In this document: piece by piece, positions 41,211 to 49,083 of the stretch
Layout of the letters: each line of letters begins with the position of its first letter
How positions within the stretch are numbered: the stretch's first letter is position 1
Assembly (NCBI RefSeq): GCF_014203355.1
Contig: NZ_JACHIR010000001.1
Location: 3,908,038-3,972,037 of the forward strand
DNA: 64,000 bases
Source: Kutzneria kofuensis
GTDB taxonomy: Bacteria > Actinomycetota > Actinomycetes > Mycobacteriales > Pseudonocardiaceae
Direction: 5' to 3'
Made by a program: the position numbers and the translations under genes
Notes under the pieces: model-generated
What the model was told of the DNA's origin: nothing
Seen by the model: the letters and a program-made list of their open reading frames with translations, nothing else
The model's database searches: none

Positions 41211-41845
41211 GCGATCAGCATCGGCAGGCAGTCGTCCAGGCCGGCGACCTCCAGCTTCCAGTGTGGACGGAAGGTGGCGAAGCGGTCAGCGGTGACCAGC
41301 ATGCGCAGCTGCACGGCGGGTTCGCCGCGGCGGTTGTCGCGCATGGTGCCGTCGTCGACGTAGCCGAGGGAGCGGCTGACGTGCAGCGAGGCCTCGTTGT
41401 CGACGTACGCCGAGGTACGGGCCTGCACGGCGCCGAGATGGTCGAAGGCGAAGCTCAACACGGCGGCGCGCATCTCGGTGCCGTAGCCATGGCCCTGGAA
41501 CCGGCGGCCGAGCCACGAGCCGGTGCTGACCTCGCGGGTGACGGCGAAGTCGCGGGCGCTCATGGTCTGCTCGCCGATCACCTTGCCGTCCAGGCGAATC
41601 AGGAAGTTCAGGTGCCAGTCGTCGGGCCTCAGCGCGGCCCGCTGCGACCAGTGGTAGCGCAGGCTGTTGACGCCCAGTTCGGCGTCCGGCACGTCGGTCC
41701 ACGGGACACCGAACGGCATGTACTCGGGCGGGTGCACGCCGGCCCGCGCGACCTCGATGAGCTCGAACAGGCCCGCGTCGTCGTCGGGGCGCAGTTCGAG
41801 GCGCTGGGTGCGTAGCACCAGGTTCCGCAGTGGCCAAGGCTCCAT
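41207..41845 (-). CDS. GNAT family N-acetyltransferase
   Basis: The 212-residue protein starts MEPWPLRNLVLRTQRLELRPDDD. It has the acetyl-CoA loop RRFQGHGYGTEMRAAVL and the N-x-ASLHVSRSLGY motif of RimJ/RimL-type acetyltransferases. It probably acetylates a protein N-terminus or a small molecule. It is convergent with the toroid gene and divergent, about 55 bp away, from the quinone oxidoreductase gene. Confidence 0.9.
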   Translation of the reverse strand: MEPWPLRNLVLRTQRLELRPDDDAGLFELIEVARAGVHPPEYMPFGVPWTDVPDAELGVNSLRYHWSQRAALRPDDWHLNFLIRLDGKVIGEQTMSARDFAVTREVSTGSWLGRRFQGHGYGTEMRAAVLSFAFDHLGAVQARTSAYVDNEASLHVSRSLGYVDDGTMRDNRRGEPAVQLRMLVTADRFATFRPHWKLEVAGLDDCLPMLIA

Positions 41846-41899
41846 GACGTGATGGTGCCCGCACGGCGTCGCGGCAGCCAGCGGATTACGGTCGAGGCC

Positions 41900-42886
41900 A
41901 TGCAGGCGATCACGATCAGGCAGCCGGGCGGGCCGGAAGTGCTCGAATGGGCGGAGGCGCCCGATCCCACGGTGCGCCCCGGCGAGGTGCTGCTGGATGT
42001 GGCGGCGACGGCGGTGAACCGGGCGGATCTGTTGCAGCGTCAGGGTTTCTACCCGCCGCCGCCGGGTGCGCCGGAGATTCTGGGCCTGGAGTGCTCGGGC
42101 ACGGTCGCCCAGGTCGGCGAGGGCGTCACGAGCTGGCAGGTAGGCGACCAGGTGTGTGCGCTGCTGGCCGGCGGCGGCTACGCGGAGAAGGTGGCGGTGC
42201 CGGCGGAGCAGCTGCTGCCGCTGCCCAAGAACGTGAGCTTGGTGGAGGCGGCGGGCCTGCCCGAGGTCGTGTGCACGGTGTGGTCGACGGTCGTGCAGAC
42301 GGCGGGTCTGTCCACTGGGGACGTGCTGCTGGTGCACGGCGGCGCGGGCGGCATCGGCACCTGCGCGATCCAGATCGGCAAGGCGCTCGGTGTCACGGTG
42401 GCGGTGACGGCGGGCTCGGACGAGCGGCTGGCCCTGTGCCGCGAGCTCGGTGCGGATATCACCATCAACTACAAGACCCAGGATTTCGTCGAGGAGGTAC
42501 GGAACGCGACCGACGGCCACGGCGCGGACGTGGTGCTGGACAACATGGGCGCGTCCTACCTGGCCCGCAACATCGACGTGCTGGCGATGGACGGCCGCGT
42601 GGTCAACATCGGCATGCAGGGCGGTGTGAAGGGCGAGCTGAACATCGGCGCGCTGATGGCCAAGCGCGGCGGCGTGCTGTCGGCCGGCCTGCGGGCCCGC
42701 CCGGTCACGGGCAAGGGCAGCAAGGCCGACATCATCGCGGACGTCCGCGAGCGGCTGTGGCCGCTGGTGGAGTCCGGCGCGGTGAAGCCGATCATCGGCC
42801 GCACGCTGCCGATGTCTCAGGCGGCCGAGGCGCACCGGGCGCTGGAGGCGTCGGACGTGTTCGGCAAGGTCGTGCTCACGGCGTGA
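41900..42886 (+). CDS. NAD(P)H quinone oxidoreductase (zeta-crystallin/PIG3 type)
   Basis: The 328-residue zinc-independent medium-chain dehydrogenase has NRADLLQRQGFYPPPPGAP (PIG3-like) and the NADPH loop LVHGGAGGIGTCAIQIGK. It reduces quinones by NADPH. ATG 41900 is preceded by GAGG; upstream in-frame ATGs near 41849 lack this. The order quinone reductase, class V aminotransferase (opposite strand), bpa matches Rv3777-Rv3778c-Rv3780. Its 3' end overlaps the convergent methyltransferase by 11 bp. Confidence 0.92.
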   Translation: MQAITIRQPGGPEVLEWAEAPDPTVRPGEVLLDVAATAVNRADLLQRQGFYPPPPGAPEILGLECSGTVAQVGEGVTSWQVGDQVCALLAGGGYAEKVAVPAEQLLPLPKNVSLVEAAGLPEVVCTVWSTVVQTAGLSTGDVLLVHGGAGGIGTCAIQIGKALGVTVAVTAGSDERLALCRELGADITINYKTQDFVEEVRNATDGHGADVVLDNMGASYLARNIDVLAMDGRVVNIGMQGGVKGELNIGALMAKRGGVLSAGLRARPVTGKGSKADIIADVRERLWPLVESGAVKPIIGRTLPMSQAAEAHRALEASDVFGKVVLTA

Positions 42887-43505
42887 GCAGCGCGTAGCCG
42901 ATCGTCTCCTCGGTGCGGAAGCGCAGCGCGAACTCCCGCCGCCAGCGGTCCATGACGGTCAGCTCGCCGGGGCGTCCGATGTCGTCGAGCAGCACGGCGG
43001 CGCCGGGCGCCAGCACGCCACGAAACACCGGCATAGCCGGGTAGCGGATCAGGTCGTCGCCGGACGGGCCGTCCACCAGCAGCAGGTCGACCAGCCCGAA
43101 CCGGTCGACGTACTCCGACACCTCGTCGTGCACGACCTCGGGCGCGTACCAGCCGGCCTTGCCGATGGCGGCGGGATGCGGCTGGAGCGGCACGTGCACG
43201 ACCCGGGCCACGTGCCCGAGTCCCTCGCGGCGAAGCTGGCTCGCGACGAAGGCGGCCTGCCGCTCGTCGTGTTCCAGCGACAGCAGGTGCCCGAAGCCGC
43301 GGCGGTGCAGCAGCCGTGCGATGAGGACGGATGCCGCGCCACAGCCGCATTCCACCAGCACGCTGCGCGCCCCTAGCAGCACCTCGTCGAGCAGCACGGT
43401 GATGCCGGACGGCCGCAGGTCGCGGCGGGTGAACGGCAGGTACTCGGTCAGCAGCGGCGTCAGCCGGACCCAGGCGGAGACGTCCGCCAGCGCGCGGCTA
43501 TCCAA
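42876..43505 (-). CDS. Class I SAM-dependent methyltransferase
   Basis: The 209-residue protein has SAM motif VLVECGCGAASVLIARLL, an acidic residue in LSLEHDERQAAFV, and LVDLLLVDGPSGDDL, the pattern of small-molecule or lipid methyltransferases. The only usable start is TTG 43505, inside the stop region of the upstream aminotransferase gene (8-bp overlap), which implies coupling. The substrate is unknown. Confidence 0.78.
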   Translation of the reverse strand: MDSRALADVSAWVRLTPLLTEYLPFTRRDLRPSGITVLLDEVLLGARSVLVECGCGAASVLIARLLHRRGFGHLLSLEHDERQAAFVASQLRREGLGHVARVVHVPLQPHPAAIGKAGWYAPEVVHDEVSEYVDRFGLVDLLLVDGPSGDDLIRYPAMPVFRGVLAPGAAVLLDDIGRPGELTVMDRWRREFALRFRTEETIGYALLTP

Positions 43506-44697
43506 TGTCGGCCAGCGCGCGGATCAGCTGGTCGACCTCCATCTGGTTGGTGTAGTGCGCCAACCCGATGCGCACTGCCCCGCCGATCTCGCCGACGCCG
43601 AGCACGGAGAAAACGCCGTTCTGGCCGGGGTCGGCGAAGGCGCACACCCCGCGTTCGGCGAGGTGCTCCACGGCCTCGACGGCCTTCACCCCGGTCACGG
43701 TGAACGCGAGCGACGGCACGCGGCGCATGGCGTCGCCGATGACCATGGCGTTGCGGGACCACCGAAGCTCGTTGATCAGGTGGGCCAGCAGCCCGGCCTG
43801 GTACGACTTCATCGAGCCGAGGGAGGCGAGCAGCCGCTCCCGGCGCGGCCCGACCGCCGCGTCGTCCAGCGCCGCGAGGTAGTCCACGGAGGCGACCAGC
43901 CCGGCGAGCAGCGGATACGGGTGCGGCCCCAGTTCCAGCCGCTCCGGCCCGCGGGCGCCGGCCTCCAGCGCCACGGACGGCAGCCGGTCGAGCAGCTTGG
44001 CGTCGCGGAACACCAGTGCGCCGACCGGCGGCCCGCCCCAGGCGTTGGCCGACACGGCGACGATGTCCGCGCCCATGGCGACGATGTCCAGCGGCATGAA
44101 CGGGGCCGCCGACGAGGCGTCCACGACGACCAGCGCGCCGGCGTTGTGCGCGGTCTCGGCGATCTTCGGCAGGTCCGGCCGCGTGCCGACCGCGCCGGAG
44201 GCGGCGGTGATGGCGACCACTTTGGTCCGCGCCGAGACCAGTTCGTCGTACTGCCAGGCGGGCAGCTCGCACGTCTCGATGTCGATCTCGGCCCACCGGA
44301 CCGTCCCGCCGGAGCGCTGCGCGGCGCGCTGCCACGGCGACACGTTGGCCGGGTGATCCAGTCGGGACACCACGACCTCGTCACCGAGCAGCCAGCCGTC
44401 GCCGAGCGCGTCGGCCAGCCGTTGCAGCAGCACCGCCGAGCTTGTCCCCAGCACCACGCCCGCGGGGTCGGCGCCGACCAGGTCAGCGACGGCTCGCCGG
44501 GCCGCGTCCACGATCGCCTCCGCGCGCTGCGATGCCGGGAAGATGCCGCCCGGTCCGGAGACCGGGGCCCGCAGCGCGGTGGAAACGGCGGTCGCGACCT
44601 GCTCGGGCACCTGCATGCCCGCCGGTGAGTCGAGGTGCACCCAGCCGTCGCCGAGAGCGGGGAACAGCCCACGGACCCGAGCGACGTCGAACGCCAT
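43498..44697 (-). CDS. Class V aminotransferase-fold (cysteine desulfurase-like) protein lacking the PLP lysine
   Basis: The 399-residue protein is a NifS/IscS-superfamily homologue, starting MAFDVARVRGLFPAL and placed like Rv3778c. The strand before the cofactor lysine reads DIVAVSANAWGGPPVGALVF. Alignment with SGHKxxGPxGVGAL puts Ala219 where the Schiff-base Lys belongs. No nearby lysine substitutes. PLP chemistry may therefore be lost or altered. ATG 44697 is preferred over a GTG three codons earlier. It is coupled to the downstream methyltransferase. Confidence 0.85.
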   Translation of the reverse strand: MAFDVARVRGLFPALGDGWVHLDSPAGMQVPEQVATAVSTALRAPVSGPGGIFPASQRAEAIVDAARRAVADLVGADPAGVVLGTSSAVLLQRLADALGDGWLLGDEVVVSRLDHPANVSPWQRAAQRSGGTVRWAEIDIETCELPAWQYDELVSARTKVVAITAASGAVGTRPDLPKIAETAHNAGALVVVDASSAAPFMPLDIVAMGADIVAVSANAWGGPPVGALVFRDAKLLDRLPSVALEAGARGPERLELGPHPYPLLAGLVASVDYLAALDDAAVGPRRERLLASLGSMKSYQAGLLAHLINELRWSRNAMVIGDAMRRVPSLAFTVTGVKAVEAVEHLAERGVCAFADPGQNGVFSVLGVGEIGGAVRIGLAHYTNQMEVDQLIRALADIG

Positions 44698-44756
44698 GGC
44701 ACACACCGTAGGCGAGCACGCAGCGAAGCGGCACTCCCGGGTGCCAGGATGGAGGT

Positions 44757-45314
44757 ATGACAGCGCCCAACGACAGCGAGTCCAACGGCACGGGACCGCA
44801 GCACATCGTGGTGGTGGGCCCGGACGGAGCCCAGCTCGGCTCCGCGCGGGTGCCGTCTGCCGACGAGGCCGAGCCCGGCGGCCAGGACGTGAGCGGCCTG
44901 GTCGAGCAGCCGGCCAAGGTGATGCGGATCGGCACGATGATCAAACAACTGCTCGAGGAGGTGCGGGCCGCTCCGCTCGACGAGGCCAGCCGCAACCGCC
45001 TGCGGGAGATCCACAAGGCGTCCATCACGGAACTGGAGGACGGCCTGGCGCCGGAGCTGCGGGAGGAGCTGGAACGGCTGTCGCTGCCGTTCACCGACGA
45101 CTCCACCCCGTCCGACGCCGAGCTGCGCATCGCGCAGGCCCAGCTGGTCGGCTGGCTGGAGGGCCTGTTCCACGGCATCCAGACCGCCCTGTTCGCGCAG
45201 CAGATGGCGGCGCGGGTGCAGCTGGAGCAGATGCGTGGCCGCGCGCTGCCGCCGGGCATCGGCGGCGCCGACGCGGACCCGCAGCACGTCCGGGGCAGCG
45301 GCCAATACCTGTAG
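44757..45314 (+). CDS. bpa: Bacterial proteasome activator
   Basis: The 185-residue protein has a disordered N-terminus, then the helical core VMRIGTMIKQLLEEVRAAPLDEASR and ELRIAQAQLVGWLEGLFHGIQTALFAQQMAA. It ends with the GQYL motif that docks on the 20S proteasome. This closely matches Rv3780 Bpa/PafE. The ring opens the proteasome gate without ATP and helps remove damaged proteins. Its presence predicts proteasome genes elsewhere in the genome; none are in this window. Confidence 0.95.
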   Translation: MTAPNDSESNGTGPQHIVVVGPDGAQLGSARVPSADEAEPGGQDVSGLVEQPAKVMRIGTMIKQLLEEVRAAPLDEASRNRLREIHKASITELEDGLAPELREELERLSLPFTDDSTPSDAELRIAQAQLVGWLEGLFHGIQTALFAQQMAARVQLEQMRGRALPPGIGGADADPQHVRGSGQYL

Positions 45315-45370
45315 CTACGGTGGTCCGGCGTCATCACCCGACAGTGCCCGCCCAGGCGTAACACCACGGA

Positions 45371-46303
45371 ATGACGCCGGTACCCTCGTTCCTCGTGCAT
45401 CCATCAAGCACCATCGACCGCCCCGCGGAACCGCTGGCGCCCTCGACCCGCAGCTGGTCGCGCGCCTTCGCGGACATCCGCACCGGCCTGGCGAACCGGC
45501 AGCTGTGGGCCCACCTGGGCTGGCAGGACATCAAGCAGCGCTACCGCCGCTCGGTGCTGGGCCCGTTGTGGATCACCATTGGCATGGGCGTCACCGCGTT
45601 GGGCACCGGCCTGCTGTACGGCTTCCTGTTCCACGCGAACACCGCGACATTCCTCCCTTATGTCACGGTCGGCTTCATTGTCTGGAACTTCCTGAGCGGC
45701 TGCCTGCTGGAGGGGCTGCAGACCTTCATCTCCAACGAGGGTCTGATCAAGCACCTGCCGGCGCCGCTGTCGGTCTACGTGCTGCGCACGATCTGGCGGC
45801 AGACGCTGCTGCTGGCGCACAACCTGATCGTCTACGTGATCGTCACGCTGATCTTCATCGGCCAGCTGGTCGAGCCGTACTCGCTGGCCGCCGACGGCGG
45901 CGGCACGCTGCAGCCCGGCATCGGCTGGTCGATCCTGCTGGCGATCCCGGGCTTCCTGCTCATCGCCGTCAACGGTGGCTGGGTGGCCACGCTGCTGGGC
46001 ATCATCAGCACCCGCTACCGGGACATCCCGCAGGTCATCAACGCGATCATCCAGCTGCTGTTCTACGGCACGCCGATCGTGTGGACGCTCGACACCCTCG
46101 GCAAGGCGAACCGCGAGCTCGGCCAGCTGGTGCTGGACTGGAATCCGCTCTACCACCTGCTGCAGGTGATGCGCGGCCCGCTGCTCGGCCAGGAGGTCAC
46201 CCCGCTGAGCTGGATCGTCACCATCGGCATGGCGGTCGTCGGCTGGGCGCTGGCCCTGCTGTTCATGAAGAACTACCGTGCCCGCATCTCCTACTGGGTG
46301 TGA
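45371..46303 (+). CDS. wzm: Galactan/O-antigen ABC exporter permease (Wzm)
   Basis: The 310-residue ABC-2 type permease has an amphipathic N-terminal DIKQRYRRSVLGPLW motif and six membrane segments. It corresponds to Rv3783, which with Wzt flips lipid-linked galactan across the membrane in mycobacteria. The order here is permease, ATPase, GlfT1, as one operon with short gaps. The start ATG has only a weak GGA ribosome site. Confidence 0.92.
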   Translation: MTPVPSFLVHPSSTIDRPAEPLAPSTRSWSRAFADIRTGLANRQLWAHLGWQDIKQRYRRSVLGPLWITIGMGVTALGTGLLYGFLFHANTATFLPYVTVGFIVWNFLSGCLLEGLQTFISNEGLIKHLPAPLSVYVLRTIWRQTLLLAHNLIVYVIVTLIFIGQLVEPYSLAADGGGTLQPGIGWSILLAIPGFLLIAVNGGWVATLLGIISTRYRDIPQVINAIIQLLFYGTPIVWTLDTLGKANRELGQLVLDWNPLYHLLQVMRGPLLGQEVTPLSWIVTIGMAVVGWALALLFMKNYRARISYWV

Positions 46304-46319
46304 GTGAGGCTTTCTGCAT

Positions 46320-47141
46320 ATGGTCAGCATCGACGTCTGGAACGCCTCGGTCGACTTCCCCATCTTCGACGCCAAGACGCGCTCGTTGAAGAAGGCGGTG
46401 CTCGGCAAGGCGGGCGGCCGGATCGGCACCGAGAACCGGGTGCCGATCATCGAGGCGCTGCGTGACATCACGCTGTCGCTCAAGCACGGCGACCGGGTGG
46501 CCCTGGTCGGCCACAACGGCGCCGGCAAGTCCACGCTGCTGCGCATGCTCGCCGGCATCTACGAGCCCACCCGCGGCTCGGCGCGGATCAACGGCCGGGT
46601 CGCCCCGGTGTTCGACCTCGGCGTCGGCATGGACCCCGAGCTGTCGGGCTACGAGAACATCATCATCCGCGGTCTCTTCCTTGGCATGACCCGCAAGGAG
46701 ATGGAGAAGCGGATGGACGACATCGCCGACTTCTCCGAGCTGGGCAACTACCTGTCGATGCCGATCCGCACCTACTCGACGGGTATGCGGGTCCGGTTGG
46801 CGCTGGGCGTGGTGACCTCCATCGACCCGGAGATCCTGATCCTGGACGAGGGCATCGGCGCGGTCGACGCGGCCTTCCTGGACAAGGCCCGGACCCGGCT
46901 CAACGACCTGGTGCGCCGCTCCGGCCTGCTGGTGTTCGCATCGCACTCGGACGAGTTCCTGATGGAGCTGTGCAACACGGCGATCTGGATGGACCACGGC
47001 CAGATGAAGATGCAGGGCGGGCTGCGCGAGGTGCTCACCGCGTACAAGGGCCGCGACCCGTTCGAGCACATGTCCCAGGAGACGCTGGAGCGGCTGGGTC
47101 TGGCCGGCGACCCGGTGCTGCCGAACGGTGAGTCGGCATGA
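46320..47141 (+). CDS. wzt: Galactan/O-antigen ABC exporter ATPase (Wzt)
   Basis: The 273-residue ATP-binding subunit has Walker A GHNGAGKST, signature YSTGMRVRLALG, Walker B ILILDEG and the switch SHS. As in Rv3781, no C-terminal carbohydrate-binding domain is present; the protein ends shortly after the ABC fold. Its stop overlaps the glfT1 start (ATGA). It powers export of the galactan intermediate made by GlfT1 and GlfT2. Confidence 0.93.
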   Translation: MVSIDVWNASVDFPIFDAKTRSLKKAVLGKAGGRIGTENRVPIIEALRDITLSLKHGDRVALVGHNGAGKSTLLRMLAGIYEPTRGSARINGRVAPVFDLGVGMDPELSGYENIIIRGLFLGMTRKEMEKRMDDIADFSELGNYLSMPIRTYSTGMRVRLALGVVTSIDPEILILDEGIGAVDAAFLDKARTRLNDLVRRSGLLVFASHSDEFLMELCNTAIWMDHGQMKMQGGLREVLTAYKGRDPFEHMSQETLERLGLAGDPVLPNGESA

Positions 47142-48040
47142 GCTCCCGGCGCCTGCCCAAGGGCGCGGTGGTCGCGGTCATCGTCACGCACAACCGGCGT
47201 GAGCTGCTGGCCAACTCGCTGAAGGTGATGGCGGCCCAGACCAAGCCGATCGCGCACCTGGTCGTGGTGGACAACGACCCGGAGCACCCGGCCAAGGAGC
47301 TGGTGGAGTCCTGCGGGATCCCCACCACCTACCTGCTGTCGCAGCGCAACCTGGGCGGGGCCGGCGGCTTCGCGCTGGGCATGCTGCACGCCCTGTCGCT
47401 GGGCGCGGACTGGGTGTGGCTGGCCGACGACGACGGCCGGCCCGCCGACGAGAACGTGCTGCAGATCCTGTTCGAGGAGGCGACCAAGCGCCGGCTGGCC
47501 GCCATCTCGCCGGTGGTCGCCGACATCGACGACCCGGACAAGCTGGCCTTCCCGCTGCGCCGCGGCCTGACCTGGAAGCGCGACGCCGGCGAGCTCGGCG
47601 ACGACTTCCTGCCCGGCATCGCCTCGCTGTTCAACGGCGCGCTGTTCAAGGCCGAGGCGCTCGACGTGGTCGGCGTGCCGGACTACCGGCTGTTCTTCCG
47701 CGGCGACGAGGTCGAGGTGCACCGCCGCCTGGTGCGCAGCGGGCTGCCGTTCGGCACCAGCCTGCGCACCCAGTACCTGCACCCCAACGGCAGCGGCGAG
47801 TTCAAGCCGATGCTGGGCGGCCGGTTCCACGCGCAGGACCCGGAGAACGAGGTCAAGCGCTACTACACGTACCGCAATCGCGGCTACCTGCTGTCCCAGC
47901 CGGGGCTGCGCCACCTCGGCCTGCTCGAGGTGGCCCGGTTCGGGCTGTACTTCCTGACCGTGCGCAAGGACCCGAAGCTGTTCGCGCAGTGGCTCAAGTT
48001 GGTCCTCCAGGGCCGGCACGAGCGCTTCTACCGCAGGTAG
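47138..48040 (+). CDS. glfT1: Galactofuranosyltransferase GlfT1
   Basis: The 300-residue GT2 enzyme starts with AVVAVIVTHNRRELL. It has the DXD-type motif LADDDGRP and the RNLGGAGGFALGM loop, with acceptor motif FFRGDEVEVHRR. It matches Rv3782, which adds the first galactofuranose residues to the rhamnosyl linker lipid. It is translationally coupled to wzt. UDP-Galf comes from Glf encoded at 57931-59118. Confidence 0.93.
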   Translation: MSSRRLPKGAVVAVIVTHNRRELLANSLKVMAAQTKPIAHLVVVDNDPEHPAKELVESCGIPTTYLLSQRNLGGAGGFALGMLHALSLGADWVWLADDDGRPADENVLQILFEEATKRRLAAISPVVADIDDPDKLAFPLRRGLTWKRDAGELGDDFLPGIASLFNGALFKAEALDVVGVPDYRLFFRGDEVEVHRRLVRSGLPFGTSLRTQYLHPNGSGEFKPMLGGRFHAQDPENEVKRYYTYRNRGYLLSQPGLRHLGLLEVARFGLYFLTVRKDPKLFAQWLKLVLQGRHERFYRR

Positions 48041-48066
48041 ACGGCTAGGAAGCCGACTCTTCAGAC

Positions 48067-48088
48067 CCCCGCCCGGTTCGCCGGGCGG
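48067..48088 (+). terminator. Terminator of the wzm-wzt-glfT1 operon
   Basis: CCGCCCGG-TTCG-CCGGGCGG, extended by CCC/AGG pairing, begins 27 bp after glfT1; GTTCTTGTGTTG follows. Confidence 0.75.
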
Positions 48089-48160
48089 AGGTTCTTGTGT
48101 TGATGGGGCAGGGCCGTTCCGCAGGTCGGCGGGCCCTTCCGCGGCCGGCCGGCGGCGACC

Positions 48161-48202
48161 TCAAGGTTTTCTCAAGGTTTCCCCACGGACGTTCCGTACT
48201 CT
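48161..48202 (+). promoter_or_regulatory. SARP-type direct-repeat promoter, copy A
   Basis: TCAAGGT at 48161, TCAAGGT at 48172 and the weaker CCACGGA at 48183 are spaced exactly 11 bp apart. A -10-like TACTCT (48197-48202) starts 7 bp after the third repeat. This geometry is the known recognition pattern of SARP/AfsR regulators, one of which is encoded downstream. Confidence 0.6.
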
Positions 48203-48225
48203 TTGCCGCATAAGGCGCGACAAGG

Positions 48226-48265
48226 GCCGTTCCGGTTCTAGAGGGGAGAACCGGAACGGCTTTTT
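48226..48265 (+). terminator. Strong intrinsic terminator right after promoter copy A
   Basis: A 14-bp perfect stem GCCGTTCCGGTTCT / AGAACCGGAACGGC with a 7-nt loop and a T5 tract. A transcript from copy A would be only about 55-60 nt long. It could be an attenuator or a small RNA. Confidence 0.8.
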
Positions 48266-48298
48266 GTGTTTTCGTTGCGGCACACCTGAAATTCGACC

Positions 48299-48341
48299 CG
48301 AAGATTGCCTCAAGGTTTTCCCAAACGACCTTCCCTAATGT
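48299..48341 (+). promoter_or_regulatory. SARP-type direct-repeat promoter, copy B
   Basis: CGAAGAT (48299), TCAAGGT (48310) and CCAAACG (48321) are at 11-bp period. TAATGT (48336-48341) follows the last repeat by exactly 8 bp. It shares the 13-mer CCTCAAGGTTTTC with copy A. It probably drives the microprotein, HTH and SARP genes. Confidence 0.6.
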
Positions 48342-48380
48342 CGTCTCCGTCAGCAGGACACGACAGGGGGTAAGCGGGAG

Positions 48381-48458
48381 ATGTCCGGCTTCAAGGCTCA
48401 TGTCAGCCGCCCTCACGTCCTCGACAGCACCACCGGCGGCACCGCCCGTATCGGCTGA
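48381..48458 (+). CDS. 25-residue microprotein (candidate)
   Basis: ATG 48381 with GGGAG immediately before it and GGGGG about 10 bp upstream opens a 25-codon frame. It begins MSGFKAHVSRPHVLD and ends GTARIG. It is basic, without cysteines or a signal peptide. It is the first frame after promoter copy B. It could be a regulatory peptide, a leader peptide, or chance; length alone cannot decide. A perfect palindrome CACCACCGGTGGTG follows shortly after the stop. Confidence 0.35.
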   Translation: MSGFKAHVSRPHVLDSTTGGTARIG

Positions 48459-48539
48459 GAGGCACCACCGGTGGTGTCGGCGCGCAGAGGGGACGCGCCG
48501 ACCCTGCCGAGCCGCCACCGACCAGAGAGGGGACTCACC

Positions 48540-48962
48540 ATGGCTCGCCGCACGTTCACTCCCGCCCAGGTCACCGAGATGCTGGCCCGCTGGCACCGGG
48601 GCGACTCCGCCACCGACGTGGCCGCCGCGGTCGGCGTCGACCGCAAGACCGTGAAGAAGTACGCCGACTGCGCGCTGGCGGCCGGCATCCGGCCGGGCGG
48701 CCCGCCGCTGACCGCCGCGGACTGGACCCGGCTGATCGCCCGCCGCCACCCGGTGATCGCGCAGCCGCGGCTGCGCCGCACCACCTGGCTCGAACTGGAC
48801 GAGAACCGGGACTTCATCGCCCAGCTGCGGGCCGCCGGGGTGCCGCAGGAGCGCATCTGGCGCCGGCTGCGCGCCGAGCGTGGCGTCCTGTCCAGCCTGG
48901 CCACCCTCAAGCGCTGGGTCGCCGAGAACCTGGCGCCGGCGGAGCTCGTCGACGTGAGGTAA
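48540..48962 (+). CDS. HTH DNA-binding protein, IS21-transposase-like N-terminal fold
   Basis: The 140-residue protein begins MARRTFTPAQVTEMLARWHRG. It has a homeodomain-like HTH DSATDVAAAVGVDRKTVKKYADCALAAGI and a second helical unit containing GVPQERIWRRLRAERG...LKRWV, as in the N-terminal part of IS21-type transposases. The catalytic DDE region is absent and no terminal repeats were seen. It is probably a domesticated DNA-binding protein that regulates the SARP operon. It lies 121 bp upstream of the SARP gene. Confidence 0.7.
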   Translation: MARRTFTPAQVTEMLARWHRGDSATDVAAAVGVDRKTVKKYADCALAAGIRPGGPPLTAADWTRLIARRHPVIAQPRLRRTTWLELDENRDFIAQLRAAGVPQERIWRRLRAERGVLSSLATLKRWVAENLAPAELVDVR

Positions 48963-49083
48963 CGAAAGCAACGCCCACCGCCGATAAGCCGGTAAGGGCG
49001 GGAATTGTGTGAGCGGGCGTACTTGACCACTCCTCGACCTGCCGGCGACCCTGTACCAGGCAGGCGGCGAGGGGGGATCGGGT

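Noticed and set aside
48540..48962. Intact insertion sequence
   Set aside because: No catalytic domain, no terminal inverted repeats and no target duplication are visible around the HTH gene.
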